Source of the DNA: Rhea pennata
Taxonomy: Eukaryota > Chordata > Aves > Rheiformes > Rheidae
Length of the DNA stretch: 64,000 nucleotides
Assembly (NCBI RefSeq): GCF_028389875.1
Contig: NC_084678.1
Coordinates: forward strand, 16,274,899-16,338,898
Direction: 5' to 3'
Under the pieces are notes generated by a model that was not told where the DNA came from, made no database searches, and saw only the letters and a list, made by a program, of their open reading frames with translations. Both the position numbers and the translations under genes were made by a program. Positions 12,440-60,119 of the stretch are shown here, piece after piece; position 1 is the first letter of the stretch; every line of letters starts with the position of its first letter.

Positions 12440-12690
12440 ACTCCTCCCGGGGCTCTGCCTCCCGGCGCCAGCACCAGCCCGCGGACCGGTTGGGACGAGA
12501 GCGGCCGTGCGGGACCCGCGGGCAGAGCCGAGCGCTCGGGCCCGCGGGATTTGCGGCGGCGGGGAGCGTGCTCCGGACCTCCCGGCCCCCCGGCCCGCCT
12601 CGGCCCGCCTGCTTTTCGGAGAGCTTCGGAAATGCCCCCGGCGCTGGGCTGGCCGCGGGGCCGGCCGAGGTGCTGCAGAGCAGCTCAGCA
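12440..12690. other. GC- and CpG-rich block inside the 3' UTR
   Basis: About 250 bases with many CpG dinucleotides are embedded in AT-rich 3' UTR sequence. It could be a small orphan CpG island. It might instead show that the MYT1 mRNA ends earlier and that separate DNA follows. No exon, splice site or recognisable protein is seen in it. Confidence 0.5.
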
Positions 12691-12997
12691 AAGACATTCG
12701 TGTAGTTGTTCTTTAAGTGCACAGTGGGCTGCGTGTACCGAACTGCTTGCAAAATGCTTCTTTGGAAGAATACCCAATACCTGAATACTCCCTTTTTTTC
12801 TCCAGAATGGCGCTGGCTCTGTATATTTGCACAAAATGTAGAAAACCAAACCAAGAAAACCCATTACCATGTGGATATCTCTAGGAAATCAAATGATTCA
12901 CGTTGGGTGAGCACTTTGCTGGCCATCAATTAACATTTCTCTTTTGGTTGGGCTTTTTTTCTTTTTTCTTTCTTTTTTTTTTTTGTTCATCACAATC

Positions 12998-13180
12998 TCA
13001 AACGTTCTCCGGTATTAACGTATGATCTCTGGACTGGCAGTACTGCGCCACTCTTAGGATGATCACAATAATGAAAAGAACCAGAACTGTCATCAAATAG
13101 ACTTCCAAAAAATCATATGCACTGGACCATGACACATTTAGAATTCTTCCGTACGAAATATCTGGTATTGGCCTACTCAT
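12998..13180 (-). CDS. Candidate transmembrane microprotein ORF (60 codons)
   Basis: An ATG-started minus-strand frame (ATG at 13180-13178, TGA at 13000-12998) encodes 60 residues. A short polar N terminus contains an N-V-S glycosylation sequon at about residue 15. A strongly hydrophobic segment follows (about residues 29-42, MTVLVLFIIVIIL), then arginine and a polar C-terminal tail ending IPENV. The ATG has A at position -3, and an upstream in-frame ATG exists at 13195. This is the plan of a single-pass small integral membrane protein, but I do not recognise the family. It lies about 720 bases downstream of the MYT1 stop codon in the same orientation, so it may be a chance frame in the 3' UTR, a second cistron or a separate small gene. 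Confidence 0.3.
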   Translation of the reverse strand: MSRPIPDISYGRILNVSWSSAYDFLEVYLMTVLVLFIIVIILRVAQYCQSRDHTLIPENV

Positions 13181-13898
13181 AATAGCTATTCTCATATTTA
13201 AGACAGACAAAGGAATACTGTAGTTGCAAACTCCAAAAGCTTCCCTGAGAACCTTTTTTCCATTGCGCTTTCCACTGGAGATCCAGAACTGCTCTTCAGA
13301 TTTCTTTCAGAAAATAAAAATAAGCTACTTTATAATACTTACGAGTTCCCATGCCCAGTGGATATCTGAACACCTTGGGGTTGGGAGGCCCAGCACAGGT
13401 TCAGATTTACAGGTAGCTTGCAGCTCCAGCACTTATAGCAACATATAACATAATTCACGTGTGAGTAAGTGATCTGGACATAAGACCATAGACAGCATGA
13501 GGGTTTAAGCCTGTCACACGCTAGTCTCGGATCAGACAAAACCTGTTCTTGCAACGTTCTAACCCGTGGATCAACTCTGCAAAAGCATGGCAACTCATGA
13601 AAGATGCCTGCCCTTCACCAGCTACCCAGCCCCACAGCCTACTGGAGTATTTAACCTTCCATCCTGATCTACCTCATGGTCCAGGTAGAAAAATCCCACT
13701 TTTCTCAAGAAGGTCCAAAGTTAAGTAAACGAGAACATTGAGTTCGATCAGTTCCACGTCTCATAAATGGCCTCTTGGTTACATTTTGGTCCTTTTTTTG
13801 TCATTCATTAAACAAGTTTTCTAACTTGTAAACCTGAATACTTGGAGTGAAAGTTCCCTCTTACAGTTCGTTCGCTCACTCGGCTACGTCCCACGGCA

Positions 13899-49929
<36,031 letters not shown>

Positions 49930-51750
49930 CTGGAAGGCGAAAAAAAGAGATAATTATTAAAAGATAATAGGAAAATTATCATTAAAGGAAAATCTCTCTG
50001 GTGGGAAAAGTTGCTCTGCGCAGACTCCCGGCTCTGGGCAGCAGGGGAAGCTTCCACCTGTATAACACAGTGTTTCTAGCGTTGCTTTTATCATTCAGAC
50101 CGAAGATACTCGTTTTAAAGGTAGAAGCCCCGATCTGCTTTGAAATGCCCAAATTTAGGGACTTGAAGTCGCTCCCCACATCCCACGTGCCCAGGGGGGC
50201 CCTTTGCTGGCAGGGTGCTGCGGAGCGACAGGCGCCTGGACGCGCCGGCCCGCGCTGCGCACGACATCTCTTTAACATGAAATTTCGGGTCACCCAGTGC
50301 GTGTTTGCAGTCTGCGAGACTGATGGGGCGTTTCCAGTTGTTCTCACCCTTGCTCTCAAAAGAGCCAAGTTGGAAAGCTCTGCAGGTTTCATTCTCATTG
50401 CTCTAACGCAGACTGGAAAGCAAAGCCATCTGCCCTGCTCCAAAGGAAACCTGCAGGCAAATCACCGCTCCCAGCCCCGAAGTGCATTAGTCCAGTGCAG
50501 AGTGTCATGGATTCAACCAGGACAAGACAGAGGTTTATATTGCCCCTCCTCACCTAATCATTAGGTACCTCTCGCATTAAGCCAAAATAAAGGTCTCTCA
50601 GCTTTGCTCACCCGGCGTCGCCAGACAAGCCGGTGGCAGCGGGCCTGGGGATACGCGCTTCAGGAGGCACGGAGAGGCGGACAGCCCCGAGCACGTCGCT
50701 CCGTCCCTGGTGCCCCTTCCCCCTCCTGCCTTTTCCTCTCCTCTGCCACGGGTGCATCTTCCCATGCAGGGGCTGCTCCGTAACGTGCACTTCCCCCGTG
50801 CTAAGGTGCTTCCTGCCACTATCACGATACGAGTAATACTGACGTCCTGATGCTGCAAACCTAAAACACGGAGGTTAGGAGAGACGAGCTTTCAAGACAG
50901 CTTAAGCCAAGTACAACATGGATTTTAGAAATGTTCTTCTAAACTCTCTTGCTCTGCTGCCAAGACTAAGTGATACAGCATGGGAACAGCAGCAGGGCTC
51001 TGAAGTTTAATTCTGTGGACTATCTACAGTGCTGATATTCTCTCTTTCTTATCTTCATAGACATTTCTTTTCCGACAGAAGAGCAAAGCACTAGTGCAAA
51101 GCTGCTCGAGCCTCCCCTGCTCGGACACCCAGGTGTGCGTGGGCACAAAGCCCTCGGTCAGCCCTAATACTCCATACACATCCAGGAGCCCCCCCAAAAA
51201 TAAACACAGCGAAGGAGCCTTTGGCTGCACGACGGGAGGCGAGAGGGGATGCTCGTTTCACTCCATCACTGCTCATTTACAGACATAGCAAAAATGCCAT
51301 TTGCAAGAAGCCATACTGGAGCTTTAGAGGGACGAACGGACGGACAGAGAGCTCCTGGTTCTAGCTAAAAAAAACAAAACCTAGATTTTCCAACAGCAGG
51401 TAAAGTAGGAGGAGGAAATGACATTTCTCCTGCAGAGGGGTTGAGCAGACTTTTTTGGGGGGTTTTGGTTTTGTTTTGATTTTTTCCCCTCCATGAGGAA
51501 TCCCCCTTGGCTGTCGCAGGCTGAACGCGGTGGGCAGCTCTTCCCAGCGAGCTCTCGGGGCACTAACTGAGCCTCCTGAAGACAGACCTGGGGCCGGGTC
51601 TCCAAATCTCTGCCCTCCACTCCACATACACCAGGTCGAGCACTGCGGGCAGCACGGGGAGGCCTTGGCCAAGCTGCACCCTCGCCAGCTGCTGATTTGG
51701 AGAAATAAATGAACAAGGGGCGAGGGAGGAAAGTCAAATGTCCCCCTCTA

Positions 51751-51787
<37 letters not shown>

Positions 51788-53100
51788 TCAAACAGAATCA
51801 AAAGCCTCCACATCAGTCCAGTAGCTCCCAGCTGCTGTTTTATAACCACACTCAGAGGCTGGGTTTTTTTTTTTCCTCCTTCCTCCTTTAGGGTCTTCCC
51901 TGCCGCTTGATTTAAATCCTCCTGACGTTCCACCTATTGTGCGCCCCGTTCGCAGCTGAATAAACTCACATCTGCCTTTTGCTCTCTCACTGCTTTCAAG
52001 AAAGGACGCCCTGTGCGGTGTTCGCTCGCTCGGAGGCGAGGGAGGATTTTGCCTTGACGTCCTCACGCGCAAAACCACAGCTTGTACCAACCCTCAAATT
52101 AAGAATTACAGCTGTGTCATAAACATCCTAATGAAGCTGCGCTGTCAGTTTGCATTTGCAAAAAGGGTCCACCCCCCTCCCCCCCCCAAAAAAAAAGAAA
52201 AAGAAAATAAAACCAACGTTGCAAGCAAAACATTTACTGAGCACTAATGCTCTCCGGCGGGAGCGGAGGCATCCTCTGCACAAGTGCAGCGGACCAGAGA
52301 AGATGCTCCCGAACATCACATCTGACACAGCCCCAGCTGCAGCACGCGCCTCCGCAGCGCTGACGGTCCGGCGTTAGGCAGGGCTGATTTCGGATGCAGT
52401 AGTTTAAGTTGACATATACTTTCCTCTCGACTGTTTGCAAGTGCTACAACACGCAATCCCAACGCCATTTCACGCTCCGGGAGACCAGAGCGGTTCAGCG
52501 CGTGCAAGCAGCTCGCTCGTTCCCAGAGAGGAGGAGTGGGGAGAAGAAGGGGGGGGGCTGGAGAGAAAGTAGTTCCCCAGCTCCGTTGCTTTTGAGCTCC
52601 GGAATCAGCTGCCGTTTTCATACTTGCGGGCCGGACCCACGCAGAGCGCCTCTCCCATCGCCCTTCGGAGATCTCATTTCACACCCGGCATGGGAAATCT
52701 TATCCTGCGCCCGCACTTCTCTCCCGGCACAAATGAATAAGCACACCCCGCATCCGATCATCCTTTGCCGCCGTGCATCCGGCGGATTACGAGCCATAGC
52801 TGGCATGAAAAACTGCATTTAAAAACACTCTTCATTTACGAGCACACATGCAAGTGGGGAGCAGGTGCACGTGGTGCGGAGCCACCGGCGCGCTCTGCCC
52901 CGGGCAGCTCTGCCCCGTGGAACAGAGGGCTGCACGCGGCATGCACTATCCAGAACCAAACTGTCCCGACTCCGGCCTGCGTTTTCGGGCAATACAGTAG
53001 CAAATAAATATTTCACTGAGCTGACATGCACAGATATGTATTTTATAGTTTTTCTAAATAAGAAAGAAATGCACGGGGAAAAAATAGCAAGAATGCCAGA
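49930..53100. other. Upstream flank or first MYT1 intron
   Basis: No coding exon recognised. Contains a 32-base poly-A (51754-51785), a G-run/C-run segment (52170-52190) and moderately GC-rich stretches (50600-50700 and 52240-52560). If the candidate exons at 53112 or 54508 are used, this is intron sequence of the 5' UTR. Confidence 0.5.
51754..51785. repeat. Poly-A tract of 32 bases
   Basis: Uninterrupted A run with no recognisable retrotransposed body upstream. Probably a simple repeat. Confidence 0.9.
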
Positions 53101-53111
53101 CCTGCACTCAC

Positions 53112-53410
53112 CTATCGCTCCACGGGGAGCAGCCCGCACCCATGCTGCCCAGGCTGCTCGCAGCCGGCTCGGTCTCGGGCACGGAGGTGCGCAGGATGGG
53201 CCGCTGTGCGTTCCCCCATCACCACCATGACGTTCCCATGCCGGCCTGGCTTCGCAGGACCAACACTAACATCTCCAGGCATTTCCTCCCCGGGCTGCGG
53301 CACCCCAAACCCTGCTCCCACTTCCAGTGCCCCCTCCGGCCGCTTCCCCTCATCCCCCCCCTCTTTGATTGCTCCGGAGGAGCCACAACGGAGGCGAGCG
53401 CTGCGAGAAA
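53112..53410 (-). promoter_or_regulatory. MYT1: CpG-rich block with candidate MYT1 first exon
   Basis: A GC- and CpG-rich block ends on the minus strand with a strong donor, GCGATAG/GTGAGTG (boundary at 53112). This is the expected look of a CpG-island first exon that would splice to the ATG exon at 49929. The start of the exon cannot be placed. On the plus strand the block borders an ATGGCG-started frame with a GTACGAG donor-like site (53464), so divergent transcription is possible. No RNA evidence is available here. Confidence 0.35.
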
Positions 53411-53463
53411 TGGCGAATATTAGTAAGGCGCTCGGAAAACACGCAGTGCTAGATGAGCACCAG

Positions 53464-53600
53464 GTACGAGCAGTATTACCTTTTGTAATCATTGCTTTAT
53501 TAATACACAACCATCTTATTAAACCTGATCTAAGTGCTTATTTGGCAGGTTCAATAGAAAAGTCTTAATTGAGCTCGTGTTAAATATAGCAGCAACTGCT
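53464..53600. promoter_or_regulatory. AT-rich candidate regulatory element beside the CpG block
   Basis: A sharp switch from CpG-rich to AT-rich sequence with TTAATTGAGC, TTGTAATCATTG and repeated TTATTAA cores. These resemble homeodomain sites in a promoter-proximal enhancer. This is judged from motif density only. Confidence 0.25.
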
Positions 53601-54134
53601 TACTCTGCTTTCTAAGGAGGTGTGAGCTTCCCGGCGACACCTGCTTACAGCTGACAGCTTGTTAGCAAAGAAGGGCTCTTTCAGCATGGATTTTTGCTGG
53701 CTTTTGGTTTTCCCAGGGCTGGTTTATTTTGGGTTTTAGGAAGAGTCCGTGTCATTGGTCACCCACGGACAGTTCTCTGCTGCCCAGGTGGGCCCATCTG
53801 CCTGTCCAAAGCTGGTGCCTCATTACCAAGAGGCCAAAACGAGGCAGGAAGCGTCATTTGCGTAACGAGCAGCCCAGTTCTATGTTTAATTAAAGCTTCC
53901 TCCTCTGCTGGCAGTGGATCTGCCGCAGGGTTGGACAGCGCTGGCTGGACCCCTTTCATCGAGCCCAGCTGCGGCGGTGACTGAGCGGCTCTGTTGGGAC
54001 CAGGAGCTGCCTCCTCTCCCCGCAACGGCAGACCCGGGCGAATGAATGACTCGTTTGTCCCCTCCGGAGGCATTAACGCTTCACCTGGCGTACAAGGGTC
54101 TTCTTCCGATCAGCCGGCGCCTGAGAGAAAGGGC

Positions 54135-54155
54135 TTTTTTTTTTTTTTTTTTTTT
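54135..54155. repeat. Poly-T tract of 21 bases
   Basis: Homopolymer run with no associated element recognised. Confidence 0.9.
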
Positions 54156-54507
54156 GAGGCTGAGGATTGACCTAAATACCCAGATCTGAGCTATCCTTGA
54201 AGGATGGGACCTGAGAGGAAGAGAAGGATTTAAAAATCCGGACCCAAAGCCAAACTGTGGCAGCTGGAAGCCCTCTCTGCTTTTGTACACCATGCCTGAA
54301 GTTCGAATTCAATAAGGGGATAGAGACTCCCAAACCCTGCTTTGGAGGCCTGTTGCTTCAGGTTCCGGAAAGGCTCCCTGGGCCCACCTCACCCCTCAGG
54401 GCTGAGGTCCTGGTCCAGCAGCTGGTGTGGAGGGGACCCATATTAGAAAACTGAGGTCTTGTGGGGCTGGATACCCTTTTTGGTGTGCTGAAGCCCCCGC
54501 TGCTCAC

Positions 54508-54611
54508 CTTGACACGTGTGCTGCCGTGTAGGCTGGTCGCTCCCGCGCAGCTGCTGATCTTCTCTCCGCAGGTCCACCGCTGGTTCAGCAGCTCGCCCCG
54601 AAACTCATTTT
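54508..54611 (-). other. MYT1: Candidate upstream MYT1 exon (104 nt)
   Basis: A textbook exon on the minus strand. The acceptor is CTTTTTCCTGCCTCCTGCAG and the donor is GTCAAG/GTGAGC, enclosing 104 bases of GC-rich sequence. Spliced to the ATG exon, it would give AAG before ATG, placing A at position -3. The frame in phase with the MYT1 ATG is open through all 34 codons (chance about one in five). It also contains a 7-codon upstream ORF in another frame. It may be a 5' UTR exon or an N-terminal extension. RNA data would decide. Confidence 0.4.
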
Positions 54612-57600
54612 CTGCAGGAGGCAGGAAAAAGAGGAAAACAGTGTCAAGAAGCAAAGTCAGGCCAGCACTCACTCCACTGCCCCTGCCAGAGAGAGGAAAC
54701 CCCAGTTTTTGTTCCCCACTTGCTTTCTTGAATTGCCATTAAAGCTGTGGCAGTGCCTGAGGATCTCCCAGGGCACAAACCCTAGGTGCCACCCTAGGAT
54801 TTAGAGGCCATTACCATGACAAATTTGCAATCTGGGTAAACGAAGGCTCTGACCTAACAAGCGCCTGTGCGTGGGCTGAGCCATAGGAGCCCTCAGCCTA
54901 CTGCACACACAGCGCCACTTGGCTCAACTTGAACCTTAGCTAGAGAACAAGATAGCAGTAATGCCCTCTGCTCGTGAAGGGGCAAAAGGAGGGTTTTGGA
55001 GTTAAGGCTCCCAGAGGCAGAGCTACATCAGTCGTGAGGGAGAGCAAGAGGAGAGGAGGCTTCGTTTGGCACGGCCAAGGGCATCCTGCACAGGGCACAG
55101 GGACATCATTCCACTGGCACGGGAATGGACTGGCCTCAGCGTCTGTCGGCAACAGCAAAGTGTTTTATTAACACAGCATGGATCTGTGGGATGCCTTATC
55201 TGCATGTTCGACTCAAAGAGGAGCTGGAGGCAGCTGCTCTGAGATGTCCATGCCACGCTTCTCTACCTAAAGTTCCGCAGATGCTCCAGGGCTAGAAGAA
55301 ACTCCCCTCATCTGAGCACTGTTTCTGCCCCGACTGCTAACCTGCTCCCTGACCTCGGGAGAGATGCTTTGCCTCACCTATTTAATGGCAAATTGAGATC
55401 AGGACAGGGAGAAGAAAAAAGAAGTAAGCACTGTGACTTAAACCCTTAGAAGTGCCAGTTATCAGTAGAGTTAGGAAATAAACTAAATTTATGGGAAACA
55501 AAACACTGCGAGTGGTTTCTCAGCACATGTCCTTCATCTAGTACAACTTCAGGTGTGGGTTCAATGGGCCAACACCAGCCCTGCTGCAAACCGTGCAAAC
55601 CTGTGACAGTTCACGCGGGCTGAGAACGTGCCCCGACGTGGAACCCACCACGTGCGGTATTAGACAGCTTCTCCTTCCCCGTATTGAGTTATCGCTGGCG
55701 GTAACGAGATCAGAAGCGTGTGCCCCCAGGCCCCCAACGTCACAGCTCACCTTGGCCAACCGTTGTCACTTCGGGCAACGCGGCCGCCAGCCTTCCCTTG
55801 AATCTTTAATTGCGGTTCCCTGTGGCACTGAGCGCTGAATAATTTAATGCCTTGTCCTCCAAGCCTTTCTCCATTCATCTTCTGCCACCAGTGCAGAGGG
55901 AAGAGGAGAGCATCCCCCAGAAGGAGTCATGTGAGGGAGCTCCACTCTGCTCACGTTCATTCATCTCAGGCTGCTCACAGCCAAGAGAAGCACTCACAGC
56001 ACAGGTTTCATTTCTACTGCTGTAGCAGACTCCCATGCTTCCTTGCCTTGATATTTCTACTGCTTGGCTAATTTCAAAAGATACCTGAGGCTGGAAGAAG
56101 TCTCGCACCTTAAAGAAAATCTGTGGATGGCAGATGCTTTCAGCAATTGGTAAAGAAGGCTTGGGGAGCTTGTAGGACACCAGTCTAACAACTTTGAATG
56201 TGCTCTGCCACAAAGTACCTTTTAGAAAGATGCACAGCAAGTAACTAGGTAGGTTATTTCTCCCCTGCCAGTCTGTTCTTTATGTACGATATGTTAAGGG
56301 ACAAACAGTATATCCCATAATGCTCTTGCAAGGGTGAATACATTGAAAGAAGAGGATAATTACATTCTACTGTGACATATAGTCCATGTTAGTACCCAAG
56401 ATAGATGACCATGAAAGTCACCTTCATGCTATTTGTCCTGAAATAGAACTATTCTGAAGCCAGGAGAGCAGTTTGAGACACTTTTCTAGGTTTCATTTCA
56501 GAAATACCCGTGCTGGAGACTGCAATGCAAAGACAACTGCCTGGAGAACTGTGGTGTTCTAGCCGGGACCCACAGAAAAGGCATTGGGCTTGAGAATTAA
56601 ATCTAAGAGCCTCTGAAACATAAATCCGCTTTGGAGAAGCCATAAGGAACGAGAACAAGGAAACACAGATGGCCAGGCAGATGATGAAGAATGAAGCAAA
56701 GCATGGAAAAGAAGCTAGAGAGGGATGGAGGGAAGAAAGGAAAAAACATCAAATAATAATAAAAAAAGGATGTTTCTATAGTGCACATGTAAGATATCGT
56801 GGCCTGCTGGCTTAGCTGAAGGGAGACATTTCCCAGAACAGCCTTTTCCCAAGCAGCAGAAAACCATGTTTGTGAGTAGCAGCATCCTGCACAGGAGGCA
56901 ACGGGGAACGAAGAAAGGAGTGGGCTTAAATTACAGAAACGATGGTCTGCAGATGCAAAATAACTGCAGATCCTAAAGATAGCTCAGAAGGTTTGTGAAA
57001 GATTGAGAGGTCATGAGATTCAATACTGAGGAGAAAAAAATAGCTGAATACGCACACTTAACCTCTTTGGGCCTGTTTTGCTCATGTGTCCAAGTTGTGG
57101 GCTACGAGTGACCTCTGGAAGCTGATGGGGTAAATCTGGCTGCAAGGTGCCAGCACAGCCCCCACTAAGCTCTGCAGGAGCCCCATCCCCACCTCCTCCT
57201 GTCTCCAGCCATGCTGTGCTGGTGGCGACGGGGCTGCACTGGTGTGATAGCCGCAGGCTGGAGGCACGTGCCTGCTCCTCACTCAGCCCTTCCTCTGCCC
57301 AGCCTGGTCCAGGTGCCCTGAGACAGCACTGTAAACACCTGCATCAGGTTCCCTTTGCTCCGCGCTGCTGAAAGGCATCTGGTCCCCAGGGAGGATCAGG
57401 TCGCATGCTCGAGCCATTCCCCTGCACCTCACCTCAGGCTGCAGCTTCGACAGAAGCACTGCTCACCTGGTTATGTGAAGGACACTTCTTTTAACCCCTA
57501 CCTAGGCCACCCAGGAGGAGAAACAAGATGCTGCCTAAAACCCAAGTTTTCATTCATGGAAACCAGGCCCCTGAGGGGCATTTTGTGTTGTGCAAACTTC

Positions 57601-59790
57601 TGGCATGGAAAAGCAAGTTCTGCAAAATTTTGGGGTCATCCTTGTCAACTCCAAACAAGATCAGGAAACTTTGGAGAGAACCCACATGTGATTTGAACTG
57701 TTAATCAAGTACCAAAAATACCCTGCAGACTCACATGTGCTTTGCTTTCTATTTCCAAGGAGAAAAAGCATTCATTTGCCAGGAAAAAAACCTAAAATCC
57801 TCCAAACAATGGCAGAAAGCTCCTCAAAAAAAAAAAAAAAAAAAAGAAAGAAAAAAGAAAAGAAAAAGGAAAAAAAAGAAAAAAAAACTCTCCAAAACCT
57901 CATATGAAACTTTGAAGTGAAGGAGGTGAAAAAGAAAAACAAAACAAAACACTCAATAGCACCCAAAGCTCTAGGAGGAAGGTGTCCTCATCGCACTGAC
58001 CACTGGAGTGGTGTCATGGAAAGCCTAGTTTGCACGCTGTCGACTGCCTCCAAAAGCCGAACCACCATGCCTGGCAAATCTATACAGAGGTTAAATTTGT
58101 CATAGCAAAGGCACAGGGTGAAAGACAAAGTCGTTGGAGAAAAGATGGAGAAAAGGCTTCATTTTCTCATAAGATGCATCACTGCATATTCAAACTGAAG
58201 GACCAGAAGAAAAACATATCAATCTTCATTTGCTCCCCGAAGTGCAAGAAAAGAAAAAAGAAGAGGGTAAGATTTTTCTTCATCTCTGTTCAGGCCCATT
58301 TTTCACGGCAAAGGTAAGCCCTGTGCGAACAAGGCAGCGTCACGCTGAGAACACGCTGGGTCCTCAGGCCAAGCCGCTCCGCTTCCCCGCAGGAGCACCG
58401 GCTCGGTTCTTGGAGCAGTTACAGGGGCAGAGCCAGGGACCGAAAGGTGGATTTGGGACCCCATCTTTCAAATGAATCTGAAAATTCCCTGGGAGGGAAG
58501 CCTAGAAAATGACGGGGCTCAGCTTTGTGCTTTGGGAGGTGAAATGGAGCTCACTTTTTCTCGTGCATGAGAAACAGCAATGCAAACACGGGCGGTGGGA
58601 TCATGAAGTGGCGTCTCCTACCTGGCTATAGCCACCACTTGCATTCGTCTTCCCTGAACTGCAAAAGCCCAGCCAGCTGCTGTACACGGCGCCCGATGCA
58701 GCGCCTCGCCTGCGCGTACTGCTCTCTGCACCCAGCAGCCACCCGAGGCACAGGAGTCTCCCCGCGAGCTGAGCCAAGAGAAGGCCAAACCCTTGTACCG
58801 AAGTAGTAGCCTGCACTCTCCTCTGCGGGAGGAAAACGCATGCCCTCGGCCAGCTCTGAGAGATCCTGCCTCTTTCACCAGGACTGGAAAGAAACCGGAG
58901 GTTTTTAGTTGACCGCTAGGTACTTGGGGGTTTCTGCAGACTCCCCTGCAACTTTGTGCAGAAGGGACAGGGCCTGGGGTGAAACAGCTCCAGCGTCCCT
59001 CAGGGCAGGCAGCCGGGCACCTTCCCGCCTTCGTGCACACCCGCGCCCCGTGCTGGCACGCACAGGGCAGTAAAGGCAAAAAGGTCTCCGTGGTAGCTCT
59101 ACAGTGGCAAACAGACTGGTGCAGCGCTGCTTTACCCCCCGCCCCTTGAAAACCCTCGAGTTACTAATTCCCCTTCCCAATATTTCTGAGAGAAGCAGTG
59201 CTAAATGCTGACTAAGAGGCTCGCTACAAACAAAAGTGCCAGGACTCTGCCGGCCGCCCTTTGCGGCTAGGGGAAGGTTTCTCCCCGTGCCAAGCAGCAG
59301 CCACCTGGAGAGCACCGATAACCAGAATTTGTTTTCCCATGCGGTCGCAAACCCACGGAGCAGCGAGGGCTTTTTCTTCCTGCAGGCAACATGAGCGACT
59401 CTTTCATCTTTGATTTAAGGCTTCAGTCTCTGGGATCCCAGCTGCACCACTGAACCCCATTATAAAGCCACCAGGACTTAAGGCAATGAAATCCAGCCTG
59501 AAATGCAACTAATTGCCCCGTGCTCCTGCTTAATCCTTCCACGCAGAGAACAGAGTTCCCTGAACTGATACGCTGTACGAGTACGTACCAGTGCAGCCTT
59601 CAAGCACGCGGGAGTGTGGCAGCTATGCATCAAGGTGCTTTTTTCAAGGGAGAGGAATTAAAACCTCCGTAAGGATCTAAATACCCTGAAAAGGTAGGCC
59701 CAGGCTACTTGAGTAATTCTTCTCCATGCCATCCATGCCATGGATGTTGGTTTAACACCCTCTCAGGGCACAGCAGTACCGCATATTCAA
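54612..59790. other. Upstream flank, no gene recognised
   Basis: Possible MIR-like fragment at 57050-57110 (acacttaacctctttgggc followed by ctgttttgctcatg, like the MIR 3' part). Poly-A/AAAG tract at 57826-57890. GC-richer segments around 58680-58840 and 58960-59110. No exon of a known family was found. Confidence 0.5.
57826..57890. repeat. Poly-A and AAAG-rich tract
   Basis: A long A run grading into AAAG and AAAAAG units, 65 bases of almost pure purine. Confidence 0.9.
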
Positions 59791-59799
59791 TGCAATTAC

Positions 59800-60075
59800 T
59801 GCTGTTTACTGCGGCACGGCTATGTTCAGTGCTTCAAATTTAGCTTCCCAAACATGCATTTAATTTAAGATTTAATACCGGATGTTAATTCTATATTGCA
59901 CAGTAAATGTCTGATCATTAAAACATATTAATTGAGGTTTAACAGCTGTGTAATAGATATTACATCTCATACTTATCAGCAAATATGATTTAATAATCAA
60001 TTAAAATAGGATGTATGGATGGGAAATGCAGCAGGTTTAGCTAGCTTGCTGCTTAGTCTTTGCTTTTTATTTGTT
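59800..60075. promoter_or_regulatory. AT-rich candidate enhancer
   Basis: About 275 bases with many homeodomain-type cores (TTAATT, ATTAATTGA, TTTAATAATCAATTAAAAT), a CAGCTG E-box and a GCTAGCTTGC end, set between GC-richer flanks. The texture is typical of deeply conserved non-coding elements near neural transcription factor genes. This is not shown by alignment. Confidence 0.25.
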
Positions 60076-60119
60076 CATCTAAACATATTTTTCCTTAGTG
60101 GATTTGGAAAGGAGCTTCA

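Larger units (their letters stand above)
11370..13898 (-). other. MYT1: MYT1 3' untranslated region (inferred)
   Basis: From the TAG at 13901-13899 to the AATAAA signals the minus strand has the character of a long regulated neural 3' UTR. It is AT-rich, with several ATTTA pentamers around 11470-11530 and 11900-11960 and one Pumilio-type TGTAAATA site (12111-12104). It also contains a decayed palindromic DNA transposon (12205-12340), a GC-rich block (12440-12690) and a small open frame with a hydrophobic segment (12998-13180). The right end is fixed by the stop codon. The left end is inferred from the signals only; earlier cleavage cannot be excluded. Confidence 0.6.

Noticed and set aside
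50001..50564. Plus-strand open frame of 187 codons just upstream of the MYT1 start exon
   Set aside because: No domain or signal peptide is convincing, and overlapping frames on the other strand are equally open.
57455..57520. Donor-like CCAG/GTGAGCAG on the minus strand
   Set aside because: No acceptable acceptor upstream of it, and no frame or CpG context to suggest an exon.
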